36,699 bases of DNA from Pseudotabrizicola sp. (GTDB lineage Bacteria > Pseudomonadota > Alphaproteobacteria > Rhodobacterales > Rhodobacteraceae). How positions within the stretch are numbered: the stretch's first letter is position 1; every line of letters begins with the position of its first letter. Below the pieces are notes generated by a model. It did no database searches and had not been told where the DNA came from. It saw only the letters and a program-made list of their open reading frames with translations. The DNA lies in NCBI RefSeq assembly GCF_030684215.1, contig NZ_JAUXOV010000023.1, positions 1 through 36,699 on the forward strand, written 5' to 3'. The position numbers and the translations under genes are program-made. This document shows positions 16,109 through 24,233 of the stretch, piece by piece.

Positions 16109-18183
16109 GGCTGCACCCTTTGAGTCAGAATCAGGGAACCGGCAGCGTGTACTTCAGCCTGCCAACCGGGGGGAACGACCGTGGTGGTGTCCTTTTGCAC
16201 GATCACCGCAGGGCCGGGGAACGGCTGGCCCACCGGCAAGGCCGCGCGATGGTAAAGGGCTGTGGCATAGGACGCCAGCGTGCCGTTCACCCGGAACACC
16301 GTGTCGCTGTGCCGGATCAGCGCCTGTTCCAGCGATCCCCCTTGTGCCGCATGGCCGGGGGCAAGGCGCGGCATCGCCCCGCGCCCGATCACGCGAAGGT
16401 TCACCACCTCGACCGGGTTATTCGGGAAAGCATGGCCGTATTCGGCAGCGTGCGCGGTGTGGAAAGCCACCAGCACATCCTCCATCCCTGCGGCGTCCAC
16501 CGGGCCGTCGGGGATCGGCACCTTCAGCTCATACCCCTGCCCCACATAGCGCAGATCACCGATGCGGGCATAGCTGACAGCGTTCGGCGCGATCTTGTCT
16601 GCAGCAAACCGACCTGCCAGATCGTCTTGCATGGCAGCCAGATCAGCATTGATCCGCACCAGATTGAACTGGCCCGAGGTCTGGAACAACGTCCGAACCG
16701 CATCATACTTCAGGTCAGTGACCAGCAGCCCCATGGCCGAGGTGATGCCCGGATACGGCGGCACGATCACCTCGGGGATCGCCAGCATCGCGGCCACTTC
16801 GGCCCCGTGCAGCGGCCCCGCCCCACCCATCGCGACCAAGGCAAAGCCGCGCGGATCAATCCCCTTTTGCAAGGTTCGCGACCGGATCGCATTGGCCATG
16901 TTGGCATTCAGAATGGTCAAAACGCCTTCGGCTGTATCCAGTAGCGGAAGGCCAAGGCGCGCGGCCAATGCGGCCATCACCCGCTCTGCCGCCACCGGGT
17001 CCAGCGTCATGGCGCCCCCCAGAAAGTCACCGGGCAACAGACGACCCAGCACAACATTGGCATCGGTGACCGTGGGCAAATCCCCACCGCGGCCATAGGC
17101 GGCAGGCCCCGGCACCGCCCCCGCCGACTGCGGACCAACCCGGAACGCCCCGCCGTCATCCAGATGCGCGATAGACCCACCCCCTGCCCCTATGGTGTGA
17201 ATGTCCAGCATCGGCATCAGCAGCGGAAACCCCGCAATCGAGGTTGATCGCGCGTCTGTCTCGACGATCTGACCGTCGTTGATGATGCCGATATCGGCCG
17301 AAGTTCCCCCGATATCAAAGGTAATCAACCGCGTGCGGCCAGTTTGAGACCCGACCCAACCGCCCCCCAACACCCCCGCCGCCAGCCCCGACATCAAGGT
17401 CAGCGCCGGTTTTTCGGTGACCATCCGCGCCGTGGCGACGCCGCCGTTCGACGCCATGATCCGCAACTCGCCCGTCACACCGATCTGTTTCAGCGCCGCA
17501 TCCAAGGATGCCACATAAGATCCGACCTTTGGTCCGATGAACGCCGACAGCGCCGCCGTGGTGAACCGCTCAAATTCCCGAAACTGGGGCGACAGGGAAG
17601 ACGAGGTGGTGACGAACGCCCCCGGCATTTCCGCGCGCACGATGGCTGCGGCGCGGTCTTCATGCGCGGGGTTGAGGTAGGAAAAGAGAAAGCAGATGGC
17701 GACGGCTTCCACCCCTTCGGTGGCCAGTTCGCGGGCCACGCGGCGCACTGCGTCCTCATCCAGCGGCACCAGTTCCGCGCCATCTGGTGGAATCAGGCGA
17801 CACGGCACGGTCTTGCGATGCGCCCGCGCGATCAGGGGGCGCGCCTGCCACGGCAGATCCTGTAAGATAGAGTAATGTTCCACCCTCTGATGCCGCGCGA
17901 TATGCAGAATGTCGCGAAAACCGTCGTTGGTGATCAACCCGGTCTTCGCACCCTTGTGTTCAAGCACGGCATTGGTGGCGGTCGTGGTGCCGTGCAGCAC
18001 ATACCGCACCTCAGCGGGATTAACCGTAGCCAATGCGCACAGCTCGGACACACCCTGCAACACCCCGACAGACGGATCGTGCGGTGTTGTCGGCACCTTG
18101 TGAATGACCGACTGCACGCTTTGCGTGTCCGCCAGCACAAGGTCGGTAAAGGTTCCCCCGACGTCCACCCCGATCATGATCAT
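16105..18183 (-). CDS. hyuA: hydantoinase A/oxoprolinase family subunit, ATP-binding
   Basis: A 692-residue actin/Hsp70-fold ATPase subunit. The N-terminal phosphate loop M-I-G-V-D-V-G-G-T-F-T-D-L-V is typical, followed by H-G-T-T-T-A-T-N-A, the second phosphate motif F-D-I-G-G-T-S-A-D-I-G and G-A-G-G-G-S-I-A in the middle, and M-G-G-A-G-P-L-H-G near residue 460. The ATG at 18183 has AAGGAG seven bases upstream (18191-18196 on the plus strand). It couples to hyuB by an ATGA overlap. It diverges from the polyamine-type transporter operon across a 412-bp region, so the two units are probably controlled together. ATP-dependent opening of an imported hydantoin is the likely task; N-methylhydantoin hydrolysis in creatinine breakdown is an alternative that the window does not settle. 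Confidence 0.93.
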   Translation of the reverse strand: MIMIGVDVGGTFTDLVLADTQSVQSVIHKVPTTPHDPSVGVLQGVSELCALATVNPAEVRYVLHGTTTATNAVLEHKGAKTGLITNDGFRDILHIARHQRVEHYSILQDLPWQARPLIARAHRKTVPCRLIPPDGAELVPLDEDAVRRVARELATEGVEAVAICFLFSYLNPAHEDRAAAIVRAEMPGAFVTTSSSLSPQFREFERFTTAALSAFIGPKVGSYVASLDAALKQIGVTGELRIMASNGGVATARMVTEKPALTLMSGLAAGVLGGGWVGSQTGRTRLITFDIGGTSADIGIINDGQIVETDARSTSIAGFPLLMPMLDIHTIGAGGGSIAHLDDGGAFRVGPQSAGAVPGPAAYGRGGDLPTVTDANVVLGRLLPGDFLGGAMTLDPVAAERVMAALAARLGLPLLDTAEGVLTILNANMANAIRSRTLQKGIDPRGFALVAMGGAGPLHGAEVAAMLAIPEVIVPPYPGITSAMGLLVTDLKYDAVRTLFQTSGQFNLVRINADLAAMQDDLAGRFAADKIAPNAVSYARIGDLRYVGQGYELKVPIPDGPVDAAGMEDVLVAFHTAHAAEYGHAFPNNPVEVVNLRVIGRGAMPRLAPGHAAQGGSLEQALIRHSDTVFRVNGTLASYATALYHRAALPVGQPFPGPAVIVQKDTTTVVPPGWQAEVHAAGSLILTQRVQP

Positions 18184-18258
18184 CGCTAATCTCCTTACAG
18201 ATACAATTACTGCATTCCGAATTCAAAGTTCATCGATAAAATCATCTACGCGGACGGA

Positions 18259-18471
18259 TCAAACGGCCTGCTGTGCAAGATTGCGGCGTCCCTGCATCGA
18301 ATCGATCTGTTCTTGAGCTTCAAGTAAAAGATCATAACCCAGATTCTTGCCCTGCACAGCTTGCAGAAGGTGGCCCGTCAAAGCGTGGCTGGCAGACGCA
18401 GCCGCCCGCGCATCGCCGATTCTGATGACGGAACTTTGCTTTCTGTGTTCAGAACGCACGCAATTGGCCAA
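18259..18471 (-). pseudogene. possible C-terminal remnant of an FCD-domain regulator
   Basis: A 70-codon frame whose middle (E-H-R-K-Q-S-S-V-I-R-I-G-D-A-R-A-A-A-S-A-S) resembles the end of FCD ligand-binding domains, where E-H-x-x-I-x-x-A-I-x-x-G-D-x-x-A-A precedes a final helix with H-L. No DNA-binding domain or good ribosome site is seen upstream. If real it is the stub of a second GntR-type gene that once sat between the divergent operons. The resemblance is short and could be chance. Confidence 0.3.
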
Positions 18472-18487
18472 AAATCTGCCAGATTTT
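18471..18487. promoter_or_regulatory. 17-bp perfect palindrome, candidate operator
   Basis: AAAATCTG-C-CAGATTTT is a perfect inverted repeat with a one-base centre, 109 bp before the transporter start, and a further half-site CAGATTT follows at 18491-18497. Its size and AT-rich arms fit a dimeric regulator site in the divergent region. Confidence 0.5.
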
Positions 18488-18595
18488 GCACAGATTTAAG
18501 GCACAGCCCAGATAAACACCGCGCGCCAGACTCTGATTCAACCACAGTGCCTCTAGGATCAGACCCAAGATAACTGGACGTCGGGGGCACCACAT

Positions 18596-19570
18596 TTGCG
18601 CAGCGCTAACGATCTTGAACTGGTGGCCGTTTCCAAGAGCTATGGAACTGCACTGGCGGTTGACCGTGTGAGCCATCTTTTCAGGGCCGGTTCCTATGTT
18701 TGCCTTCTGGGGCCGTCGGGCTGCGGCAAATCTTCGACCCTGCGTATGATCGCGGGGCACGAGTCGGTGACAGAGGGTGCCATAATTCTTGGCGGCAAGG
18801 ATGTGGCGCACCTGCCGCCCGCCCAGCGCGGCACCGCGATGATGTTTCAGTCTTACGCGCTGTTTCCGCACCTGAACGTGCGCGATAACGTGGCCTTTAG
18901 CCTCAAGATGAAAGGCATAGGCAAGGCAGAGCGGCACGCGCAGGCCGATAAACTGCTGGAGTTGGTTGGCATGACCAGCTTTGCCGATCGTCTTCCGGCG
19001 CAACTGTCGGGCGGGCAGCAGCAGCGCGCCGCCCTTGCACGCGCGCTGATCACCAAGCCGCAAGTCCTGCTTTTGGATGAGCCGCTGTCGGCGCTGGATC
19101 CGTTCCTGCGCATCCACATGCGGACTGAGCTGAAAAAGCTGCAACGCGAGCTTGGCATTACCTTCATTCATGTGACCCATGGCCAGGACGAGGCGCTGGC
19201 CTTGGCCGATGAGATCGTGGTGATGAACAACGCTGTCATCGAACAGTCCGGCCCCGCGCGCGAGGTGTTCAACGCCCCGAAGACCGCCTTCGTCGCGCGG
19301 TTCATCGGGGGCCACAATGTGCTGTCCCTGCCCGAAGGCCGCTTTGCCGTGCGCGCAGACGAGGTGCGCCTGGTGGTACATGGCACCCCGGCCATTGTGA
19401 CCGCCATCGAATATCAGGGCGCGCACGTTGCGATGACCGGTCGTATTGCGGGCGATCAGGACGTTTTGGCGCTGATCCCCGAGTCGGTGTTTTTTGCCGA
19501 CCCCAAGACCCTTGGCGACACCGTCACGCTCGCCTGGGACGAAACGAGGGCACATCGCCTTCAAGGCTGA
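18596..19570 (+). CDS. ABC transporter ATP-binding protein, PotA type
   Basis: A 324-residue ATPase of the spermidine/putrescine importer group. It has Walker A G-P-S-G-C-G-K-S-S-T (about 40-49), Q-loop M-M-F-Q-S-Y-A-L-F-P-H-L, signature L-S-G-G-Q-Q-Q-R-A-A-L-A-R-A-L, Walker B V-L-L-L-D-E-P-L-S-A-L-D and the switch H in H-V-T-H-G-Q-D-E-A. The C-terminal regulatory domain after about residue 240 is shorter than in PotA (usual total 350-380). The start is a TTG preceded by a CGGGGG run 8-9 bases upstream; no ATG is close. First gene of a long plus-strand operon running through the hydantoin enzymes, so its cargo is likely a hydantoin, dihydropyrimidine or carbamoyl amino acid. Confidence 0.92.
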   Translation: MRSANDLELVAVSKSYGTALAVDRVSHLFRAGSYVCLLGPSGCGKSSTLRMIAGHESVTEGAIILGGKDVAHLPPAQRGTAMMFQSYALFPHLNVRDNVAFSLKMKGIGKAERHAQADKLLELVGMTSFADRLPAQLSGGQQQRAALARALITKPQVLLLDEPLSALDPFLRIHMRTELKKLQRELGITFIHVTHGQDEALALADEIVVMNNAVIEQSGPAREVFNAPKTAFVARFIGGHNVLSLPEGRFAVRADEVRLVVHGTPAIVTAIEYQGAHVAMTGRIAGDQDVLALIPESVFFADPKTLGDTVTLAWDETRAHRLQG

Positions 19571-19607
19571 AGCTGACCACCCAAATAACAACAGTGAGGG
19601 AAATACC

Positions 19608-20873
19608 ATGAGCAAGATGCGTTACAGCCGTCGAAACATCCTCAAAGGCGGTGCCGCCGCCGTTGCAGCAAGTGCATTCCCGGCCCCGATGATCTGGGCA
19701 CAGGACATCAAGAATGTCGTGCTGCGTCAGGCCGGCACCGGGGTTTCGGCTTTCAACGAAGTGGCGGCCAAGGTCAAGGAAGACCTTGGTTTTACCTTGG
19801 AAATGACAGCGCTTGATTCAGACGCGGTGACCCAGCGCGCGGCAACCCAGCCCGACAGCTATGACATTGCCGACATTGAATACTGGATCTGCAAAAAGGT
19901 CTGGCCGACAGGCAACCTGCAGGCGATGGATATCAGCAAGATCACAAACTACGACAAGATTGCCGGCACCTTCCGCGATGGCAAGCTGACCCCCGACAGC
20001 GTGATCGCCCAAGGCACCGCACCGCACACCGTTGGCTTCGTCGAAGGGCCGGGATCTACCACGTTCTCGACGCAGGATTCGGGCTGGATGACCTTGATCC
20101 CGACGATCTACAACGCCGATACGCTGGGTATCCGCCCTGACCTGATTGGTCGCCCGATCGAGTCCTGGGCGGAACTTCTGAACCCCGAATTCAAGGGCAA
20201 AGCGTCCATTCTCGACATCTCGTCCATCGGGATCATGGACATGGCGATGGTCTGCGAGGCGATGGGAGAAATCCAATACGCCGACAAGGGCAACATGACC
20301 ACGGACGAGATCGACAAGACCATCGGTATCTTCATGGAAGCCAAGAAAGCCGGGCAATTCCGCGCGTTCTGGAAATCCTTCGATGAATCGGTGAACCTGA
20401 TGGCATCGGGCGAAGTGGTGATCCAGTCGATGTGGTCCCCGGCGATCACTGCCGTCAAGGCGCAAGGCGTGCCATGTGTTTATCAGCCGCTCAAAGAAGG
20501 CTATCGCAGCTGGGGCGGCGGGATCGGCCTGTCGGCCGGCTTAAGCGGTCTGCCGCTGGATGCGGCTTACGAATACATCAACTGGTATCTCTCGGGCTGG
20601 GTCGGTGGGTTCCTGATGCGTCAGGGCTATTATTCGGCGGTTCCGGAAACCTCCAAGCTGTTCATGTCGGAAGACGAATGGGGCTTCTGGTACGAAGGCA
20701 AGGCCGCGACGGGCGATATCGTCAGCCCCGGTGGCACCGTCATCGAACAGGCGGGCGCGGTGCGCGATGGCGGAAGCTTCCTTGACCGGATGGGCAAAGT
20801 TGCCTGCTGGAACTCCGTCATGGATGAAAACCAGTACATGGTCCGCAAGTGGAATGAGTTCGTCGCAGCCTGA
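19608..20873 (+). CDS. Tat-exported PotD-like substrate-binding protein
   Basis: A 421-residue periplasmic binding protein. The twin-arginine signal is R-Y-S-R-R-N-I-L-K-G-G (residues 5-15), then an Ala-rich core and cleavage near M-I-W-A-Q-D. The start ATG at 19608 has GTGAGGG eight bases upstream. The mature part is longer than E. coli PotD (about 348 in total) and carries many Trp/Tyr residues in the C-terminal lobe (W-G-F-W-Y-E-G). It lies 37 bp after the ATPase gene and 71 bp before the first permease, and that gap holds a GC-rich hairpin. A cytosolic paralogue is found at 13207-14373, which suggests that one ligand is read both outside and inside the cell. Confidence 0.93.
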   Translation: MSKMRYSRRNILKGGAAAVAASAFPAPMIWAQDIKNVVLRQAGTGVSAFNEVAAKVKEDLGFTLEMTALDSDAVTQRAATQPDSYDIADIEYWICKKVWPTGNLQAMDISKITNYDKIAGTFRDGKLTPDSVIAQGTAPHTVGFVEGPGSTTFSTQDSGWMTLIPTIYNADTLGIRPDLIGRPIESWAELLNPEFKGKASILDISSIGIMDMAMVCEAMGEIQYADKGNMTTDEIDKTIGIFMEAKKAGQFRAFWKSFDESVNLMASGEVVIQSMWSPAITAVKAQGVPCVYQPLKEGYRSWGGGIGLSAGLSGLPLDAAYEYINWYLSGWVGGFLMRQGYYSAVPETSKLFMSEDEWGFWYEGKAATGDIVSPGGTVIEQAGAVRDGGSFLDRMGKVACWNSVMDENQYMVRKWNEFVAA

Positions 20874-20896
20874 GGCTGTTTGAAATCGCATCCCCA

Positions 20897-20923
20897 CCTC
20901 TTCCCTGCCACGCGGGGGAGAGG
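20897..20923 (+). other. intercistronic hairpin after the binding-protein gene
   Basis: CCTCTTCCC (20897-20905) pairs with GGGGAGAGG (20915-20923), a 9-bp stem with one G-T pair and a 9-base loop, between the binding protein and first permease. No T-run follows, so it is better read as an RNA-stabilising or partial-termination element than as a true terminator. Such hairpins often make binding proteins more abundant than their permeases. Confidence 0.55.
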
Positions 20924-20944
20924 GCTTTCGCCGCCGGAGGTCCC

Positions 20945-21796
20945 ATGCGTCGTGCAAATCTGAACAGCTGGTTGCTTGCGGCCCCCTTGACCGGGGTGCT
21001 TGTGATGTTCCTGATCCTGCCGATCCTGCTGATCGTCGCGGTCAGTTTCTGGACGGCGGATGCCTTCACCTTTCGGCCCGACTTTCAGTTCGACAACTAC
21101 CGGTATCTTTTTGGCTCTGCGGTGGCGTGGAAGGTGTTTGGTCTGACCTTCATGATGGCGGGCATAGTGTGGGCGGTTACCTTGGTGATCGGCTTCACGA
21201 TCGCCTTTTTCCTTGCCTTCCATGTGCGCACGCAAAAATGGCAGATGGCGCTGTTCCTGCTGACGACGATCCCGTTCTGGACATCTAACATCATCCGCAT
21301 GATTTCGTGGATCCCGCTTCTGGGTAAGAATGGCCTTGTGAACCAGACCTTGATGGGTGCCGGGATCATCGACGAGCCGCTGCAATGGCTTTTGTATTCC
21401 AGCTTTTCGGTCTGTCTTGCCTTTGTTCACCTTTACACGCTGTTCATGGTGGTGCCGATCTTCAACACCATGATGCGCATCGACAAATCGCTGATCGAGG
21501 CTGCGCGCGATGGTGGGGCAAGCGGGTTCCAGATCCTGACAAATGTCATCATTCCGCTGTCAAAACCTGGCATCATGATCGGTTCGATCTTCGTGATCGC
21601 TTTGGTGATGAGCGATTTTGTGACCACGCGCTTCATGTCGGGCAGCCAGTTGGCGAATGTTGGCCGCTTGATCTCGAACGACATCGGGTTGTTGCAATAC
21701 CCGTCAGCGGCGGCAACGGCAGTGGTCCTACTGATCTCGGTCTTGCTGACAATTGGGGCGATGCTGCGCCTTGTCGATATACGCAAGGAGTTGTGA
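20945..21796 (+). CDS. ABC transporter permease, PotB type
   Basis: A 283-residue inner-membrane permease. The first membrane helix is at about 9-33 (L-L-A-A-P-L-T-G-V-L-V-M-F-L-I-L-P), with further hydrophobic stretches to the end. The EAA loop reads E-A-A-R-D-G-G-A-S-G-F-Q-I-L-T-N-V-I-I-P-L-S-K-P (contact with the ATPase). The ATG has CGGAGG with a short 4-base spacer. It sits between the hairpin and the second permease, whose start comes 3 bp after this stop. Works as a heterodimer with that protein. Confidence 0.93.
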   Translation: MRRANLNSWLLAAPLTGVLVMFLILPILLIVAVSFWTADAFTFRPDFQFDNYRYLFGSAVAWKVFGLTFMMAGIVWAVTLVIGFTIAFFLAFHVRTQKWQMALFLLTTIPFWTSNIIRMISWIPLLGKNGLVNQTLMGAGIIDEPLQWLLYSSFSVCLAFVHLYTLFMVVPIFNTMMRIDKSLIEAARDGGASGFQILTNVIIPLSKPGIMIGSIFVIALVMSDFVTTRFMSGSQLANVGRLISNDIGLLQYPSAAATAVVLLISVLLTIGAMLRLVDIRKEL

Positions 21797-21799
21797 CAG

Positions 21800-22639
21800 A
21801 TGGAAAAGCGCCCCAGATCCTTTTACGTCCTTGCCACCTTTTTCACCCTGTTCATGCTGTTCTTGTATGGCCCCACCATCACCATCGCCATTCTCAGCTT
21901 TCAGGGGCCTTCAGGTGGCCTGACCTTCCCGATGCGCGGCACCTCGCTGAACTGGTTCCGCGAGTTGTTCCTGCAACAGGCGGTGGGCGACATCTGGGGC
22001 AGTTTCCGGCGCAGTCTGGTCTTGGGGCTGATGGTGATGGTCACGACGGTTGTCATCTCTGTCATGGCGGGGCTGGCGTTCCGGCGGCATTTTCCCGGAT
22101 CAACGGTGCTGTTTTATCTGGTCATCGGCAGTCTTGTGATCCCGTCGATCCTTGTGTCCATGGGGATCGGGTTGTTGTTTGACCGCACGGGTCTTGGCAA
22201 TCACTGGTCAACATCGGCGTTCGGCGCCCATCTGACATGGACCCTGCCCTTTGGCATCCTGATCATGTTCGCGGTCTTCAACCGCTTTAACCCGGCCTAT
22301 GAAGAGGCCGCGCGGGATCAAGGCGCAAGCACATGGCAGGTCTTTGCCCATGTCGTATTGCCGCTGATCGCGCCTGCGTTGGTGGGGGTGGCCTTGTTCG
22401 GCTTTACCCTCAGCTATGACGAGATCGCACGCACGATCCTTGCATCGGGCAGCCGCAACACCCTGCCGCTGGAAATCTGGGGGATGACGACCAACGTCAC
22501 CTCGCCGGTGCTGTATGCGCTTGGCACATTGACCACGATCTTTTCGCTGTCCCTGGTGGGGCTAGTGATCTTGTCGGTCACCATCATGCAGCGGCGGCGC
22601 GCGCGGAACGGGTCGGATGCCGGAAGCGGGATCGTCTGA
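21800..22639 (+). CDS. ABC transporter permease, PotC type
   Basis: A 279-residue second permease of the polyamine-type importer, with about six membrane segments. The EAA loop is E-E-A-A-R-D-Q-G-A-S-T-W-Q-V-F-A-H-V-V-L-P. The start has AAGGAG nine bases upstream, inside the end of the previous gene. Its stop overlaps the start of the racemase gene as TGATG, so the transporter and the catabolic enzymes form one translational chain. The C-terminus ends in a basic tail (Q-R-R-R-A-R-N), as usual on the cytoplasmic side. Confidence 0.93.
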   Translation: MEKRPRSFYVLATFFTLFMLFLYGPTITIAILSFQGPSGGLTFPMRGTSLNWFRELFLQQAVGDIWGSFRRSLVLGLMVMVTTVVISVMAGLAFRRHFPGSTVLFYLVIGSLVIPSILVSMGIGLLFDRTGLGNHWSTSAFGAHLTWTLPFGILIMFAVFNRFNPAYEEAARDQGASTWQVFAHVVLPLIAPALVGVALFGFTLSYDEIARTILASGSRNTLPLEIWGMTTNVTSPVLYALGTLTTIFSLSLVGLVILSVTIMQRRRARNGSDAGSGIV

Positions 22640-23310
22640 TGCGGCTGGTCGTGATCAACCCGAATTCAACCGTGTCGATGACCGAAAAGGCCACCATTGC
22701 CGCACGCTTGGCGGCACCGGGGGCCATGATCGAGGGCGTCACCTGCCACGGGTCGCCCCCTGCCATCCAAGGGCCAGAGGATGACGCCATCTGTCGCCCC
22801 TTTGTGCTGACCGAGGTGGACCGTGCGGCGGCGAACGGTGCCGATGCCATCATCATCGCCTGCTTTGACGACCCCGCGCTGGACGAGGCCCGTGCGCGTG
22901 TTTCCATCCCCGTTTTGGGCATTGGTGAGGCCGGGTTCCATGCGGCCATGATGCTGGGCGGGCGGTTTTCGGTGGTAACGACCCTGCCCGTCGCCATTCC
23001 CATCCTTGAAGCGAACCTTGCGCATTACGGCCTTGCCCAGGCCTGCGCGCGGGTGCGTGCGGCCGGGGTCAAGGTTCTGGATCTGGAAGACGAAACCTCG
23101 GGCGCTGTGGCATCGGTTTCGGCTGAAATCGCCCGTGCCAAGGCCGAAGACGGCGTGGGCGCCATCGTTCTGGGCTGTGCCGGGATGGCCGATCTTGCCG
23201 CTCGGCTGGAGGCCGAACACGGGTTGAAGGTCATTGACGGCGTAGGGGCTGCGGCCGCGTTTGCTGCGGCATTGGTCAACATGAGGAGGGAACAATGGCA
23301 CGACACTTGA
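22639..23310 (+). CDS. hydantoin/allantoin racemase, both catalytic cysteines present
   Basis: A 223-residue Asp/Glu/hydantoin racemase. Two acid/base thiols are visible: C75 in I-I-A-C-F-D-D-P and C180 in V-L-G-C-A-G-M, spaced as in characterised hydantoin racemases. The N-terminal strand V-V-I-N-P-N-S-T binds the ring. It would interconvert D- and L-5-substituted hydantoins so that the stereospecific enzymes downstream can use the whole pool. The start overlaps the permease stop by TGATG, and its last 16 bases overlap the carbamoylase gene. Allantoin racemase is a close alternative; the D-hydantoinase and D-carbamoylase next door make hydantoin likelier. Confidence 0.9.
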   Translation: MRLVVINPNSTVSMTEKATIAARLAAPGAMIEGVTCHGSPPAIQGPEDDAICRPFVLTEVDRAAANGADAIIIACFDDPALDEARARVSIPVLGIGEAGFHAAMMLGGRFSVVTTLPVAIPILEANLAHYGLAQACARVRAAGVKVLDLEDETSGAVASVSAEIARAKAEDGVGAIVLGCAGMADLAARLEAEHGLKVIDGVGAAAAFAAALVNMRREQWHDT

Positions 23311-24230
23311 TCACCGCCTCGGCACAGATGGGGCCGATTACAAAATCAGAAACCCGTCGCGACACCGTCGCCCGACTTTTGGCCATGATGCGCGAAGCAC
23401 ACGGGCGCGGGGCCAAGCTGGTCGTGTTCACCGAAATGGCCCTGACCACCTTTTTCCCGCGCTGGATGATCGAGGATGAGGCAGAGCTGGACAGCTACTA
23501 TGAAACCGCCATGCCTTCCGCCGCCACACAACCGTTGTTTGACGAGGCCGCAAAGCTGGGGATCGGGTTCTATCTGGGTTACGCCGAACTGGTCACGGAA
23601 GGCGGAGCAAAGCACCGCTTCAACACCTCGATCCTTGTCGATCAGACCGGCACCATCATCGGCAAATACCGCAAGGTGCATCTGCCCGGCTGGGCCGAAC
23701 CCTTGCCCAACCGCGCCTTTCAGCATCTGGAAAAGCGGTACTTTGAGCCCGGAGATCTGGGCTTTCCCGTCTGGCGCTCGATGGGTGGGATCATGGGCAT
23801 GTGCATCTGCAATGACCGCCGCTGGCCCGAAACCTACCGCGTGATGGGACTGCAAGGGGTGGAGATGGTCATGCTTGGCTACAACACGCCCTTTGGCCAT
23901 CTGAACACCCAGCCGATGGACAGCCTCACCCTGTTTCATAACCACCTGTCGATGCAGGCGGGTGCGTATCAGAACGCCACATGGGTCGTGGGCACCGCGA
24001 AATGCGGGAACGAGGAAGGCAGCCAGATGGGCGGCCAGTCGGTGATCGTGGCCCCCTCGGGTGAAATCGTGGCGCAGGCCGTCACGGTCGAGGATGAGGT
24101 GATCACCGCCAAATGCGACCTCGATATGGGCCGCATCTACAAAGACACCGTTTTCAACTTTGCCCAGCATCGTCGGCCCGAGGCTTACGGCCTTATCACC
24201 GAACGTGCGGGCGTCATTTTGCCGGAGTAG
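23295..24230 (+). CDS. N-carbamoyl-D-amino-acid hydrolase (nitrilase superfamily)
   Basis: A 311-residue C-N hydrolase matching the well-studied Agrobacterium D-carbamoylase (304 residues) almost from end to end. The Glu-Lys-Cys triad falls at the same residue numbers: E47 in V-F-T-E-M-A-L, K127 in K-Y-R-K-V-H-L-P and C172 in C-I-C-N-D-R-R-W-P-E. The family segments L-T-T-F-F-P-R-W and H-L-E-K-R-Y-F-E-P-G-D-L are also present. It converts N-carbamoyl-D-amino acids to D-amino acid, CO2 and ammonia. The ATG lies inside the end of the racemase gene with GGAGGG five bases upstream. Second enzyme of the racemase / carbamoylase / hydantoinase trio. Confidence 0.95.
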   Translation: MARHLITASAQMGPITKSETRRDTVARLLAMMREAHGRGAKLVVFTEMALTTFFPRWMIEDEAELDSYYETAMPSAATQPLFDEAAKLGIGFYLGYAELVTEGGAKHRFNTSILVDQTGTIIGKYRKVHLPGWAEPLPNRAFQHLEKRYFEPGDLGFPVWRSMGGIMGMCICNDRRWPETYRVMGLQGVEMVMLGYNTPFGHLNTQPMDSLTLFHNHLSMQAGAYQNATWVVGTAKCGNEEGSQMGGQSVIVAPSGEIVAQAVTVEDEVITAKCDLDMGRIYKDTVFNFAQHRRPEAYGLITERAGVILPE

Positions 24231-24233
24231 AGC

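Larger units (their letters stand above)
18184..18595. promoter_or_regulatory. divergent control region, hyuAB / polyamine-type transporter
   Basis: This 412-bp region separates the hyuA start from the transporter start. It carries a possible remnant of a regulator gene (18259-18471, minus) and a perfect palindrome at 18471-18487. On the hyuA side a TTGAAT at about 15-18 bp from TGTATC/TATCTG could be a weak promoter, with AAGGAG just before the start. Confidence 0.45.

Noticed and set aside
18449-19615. 388-codon minus-strand frame
   Set aside because: Antisense to the PotA-type ATPase; no family signature.
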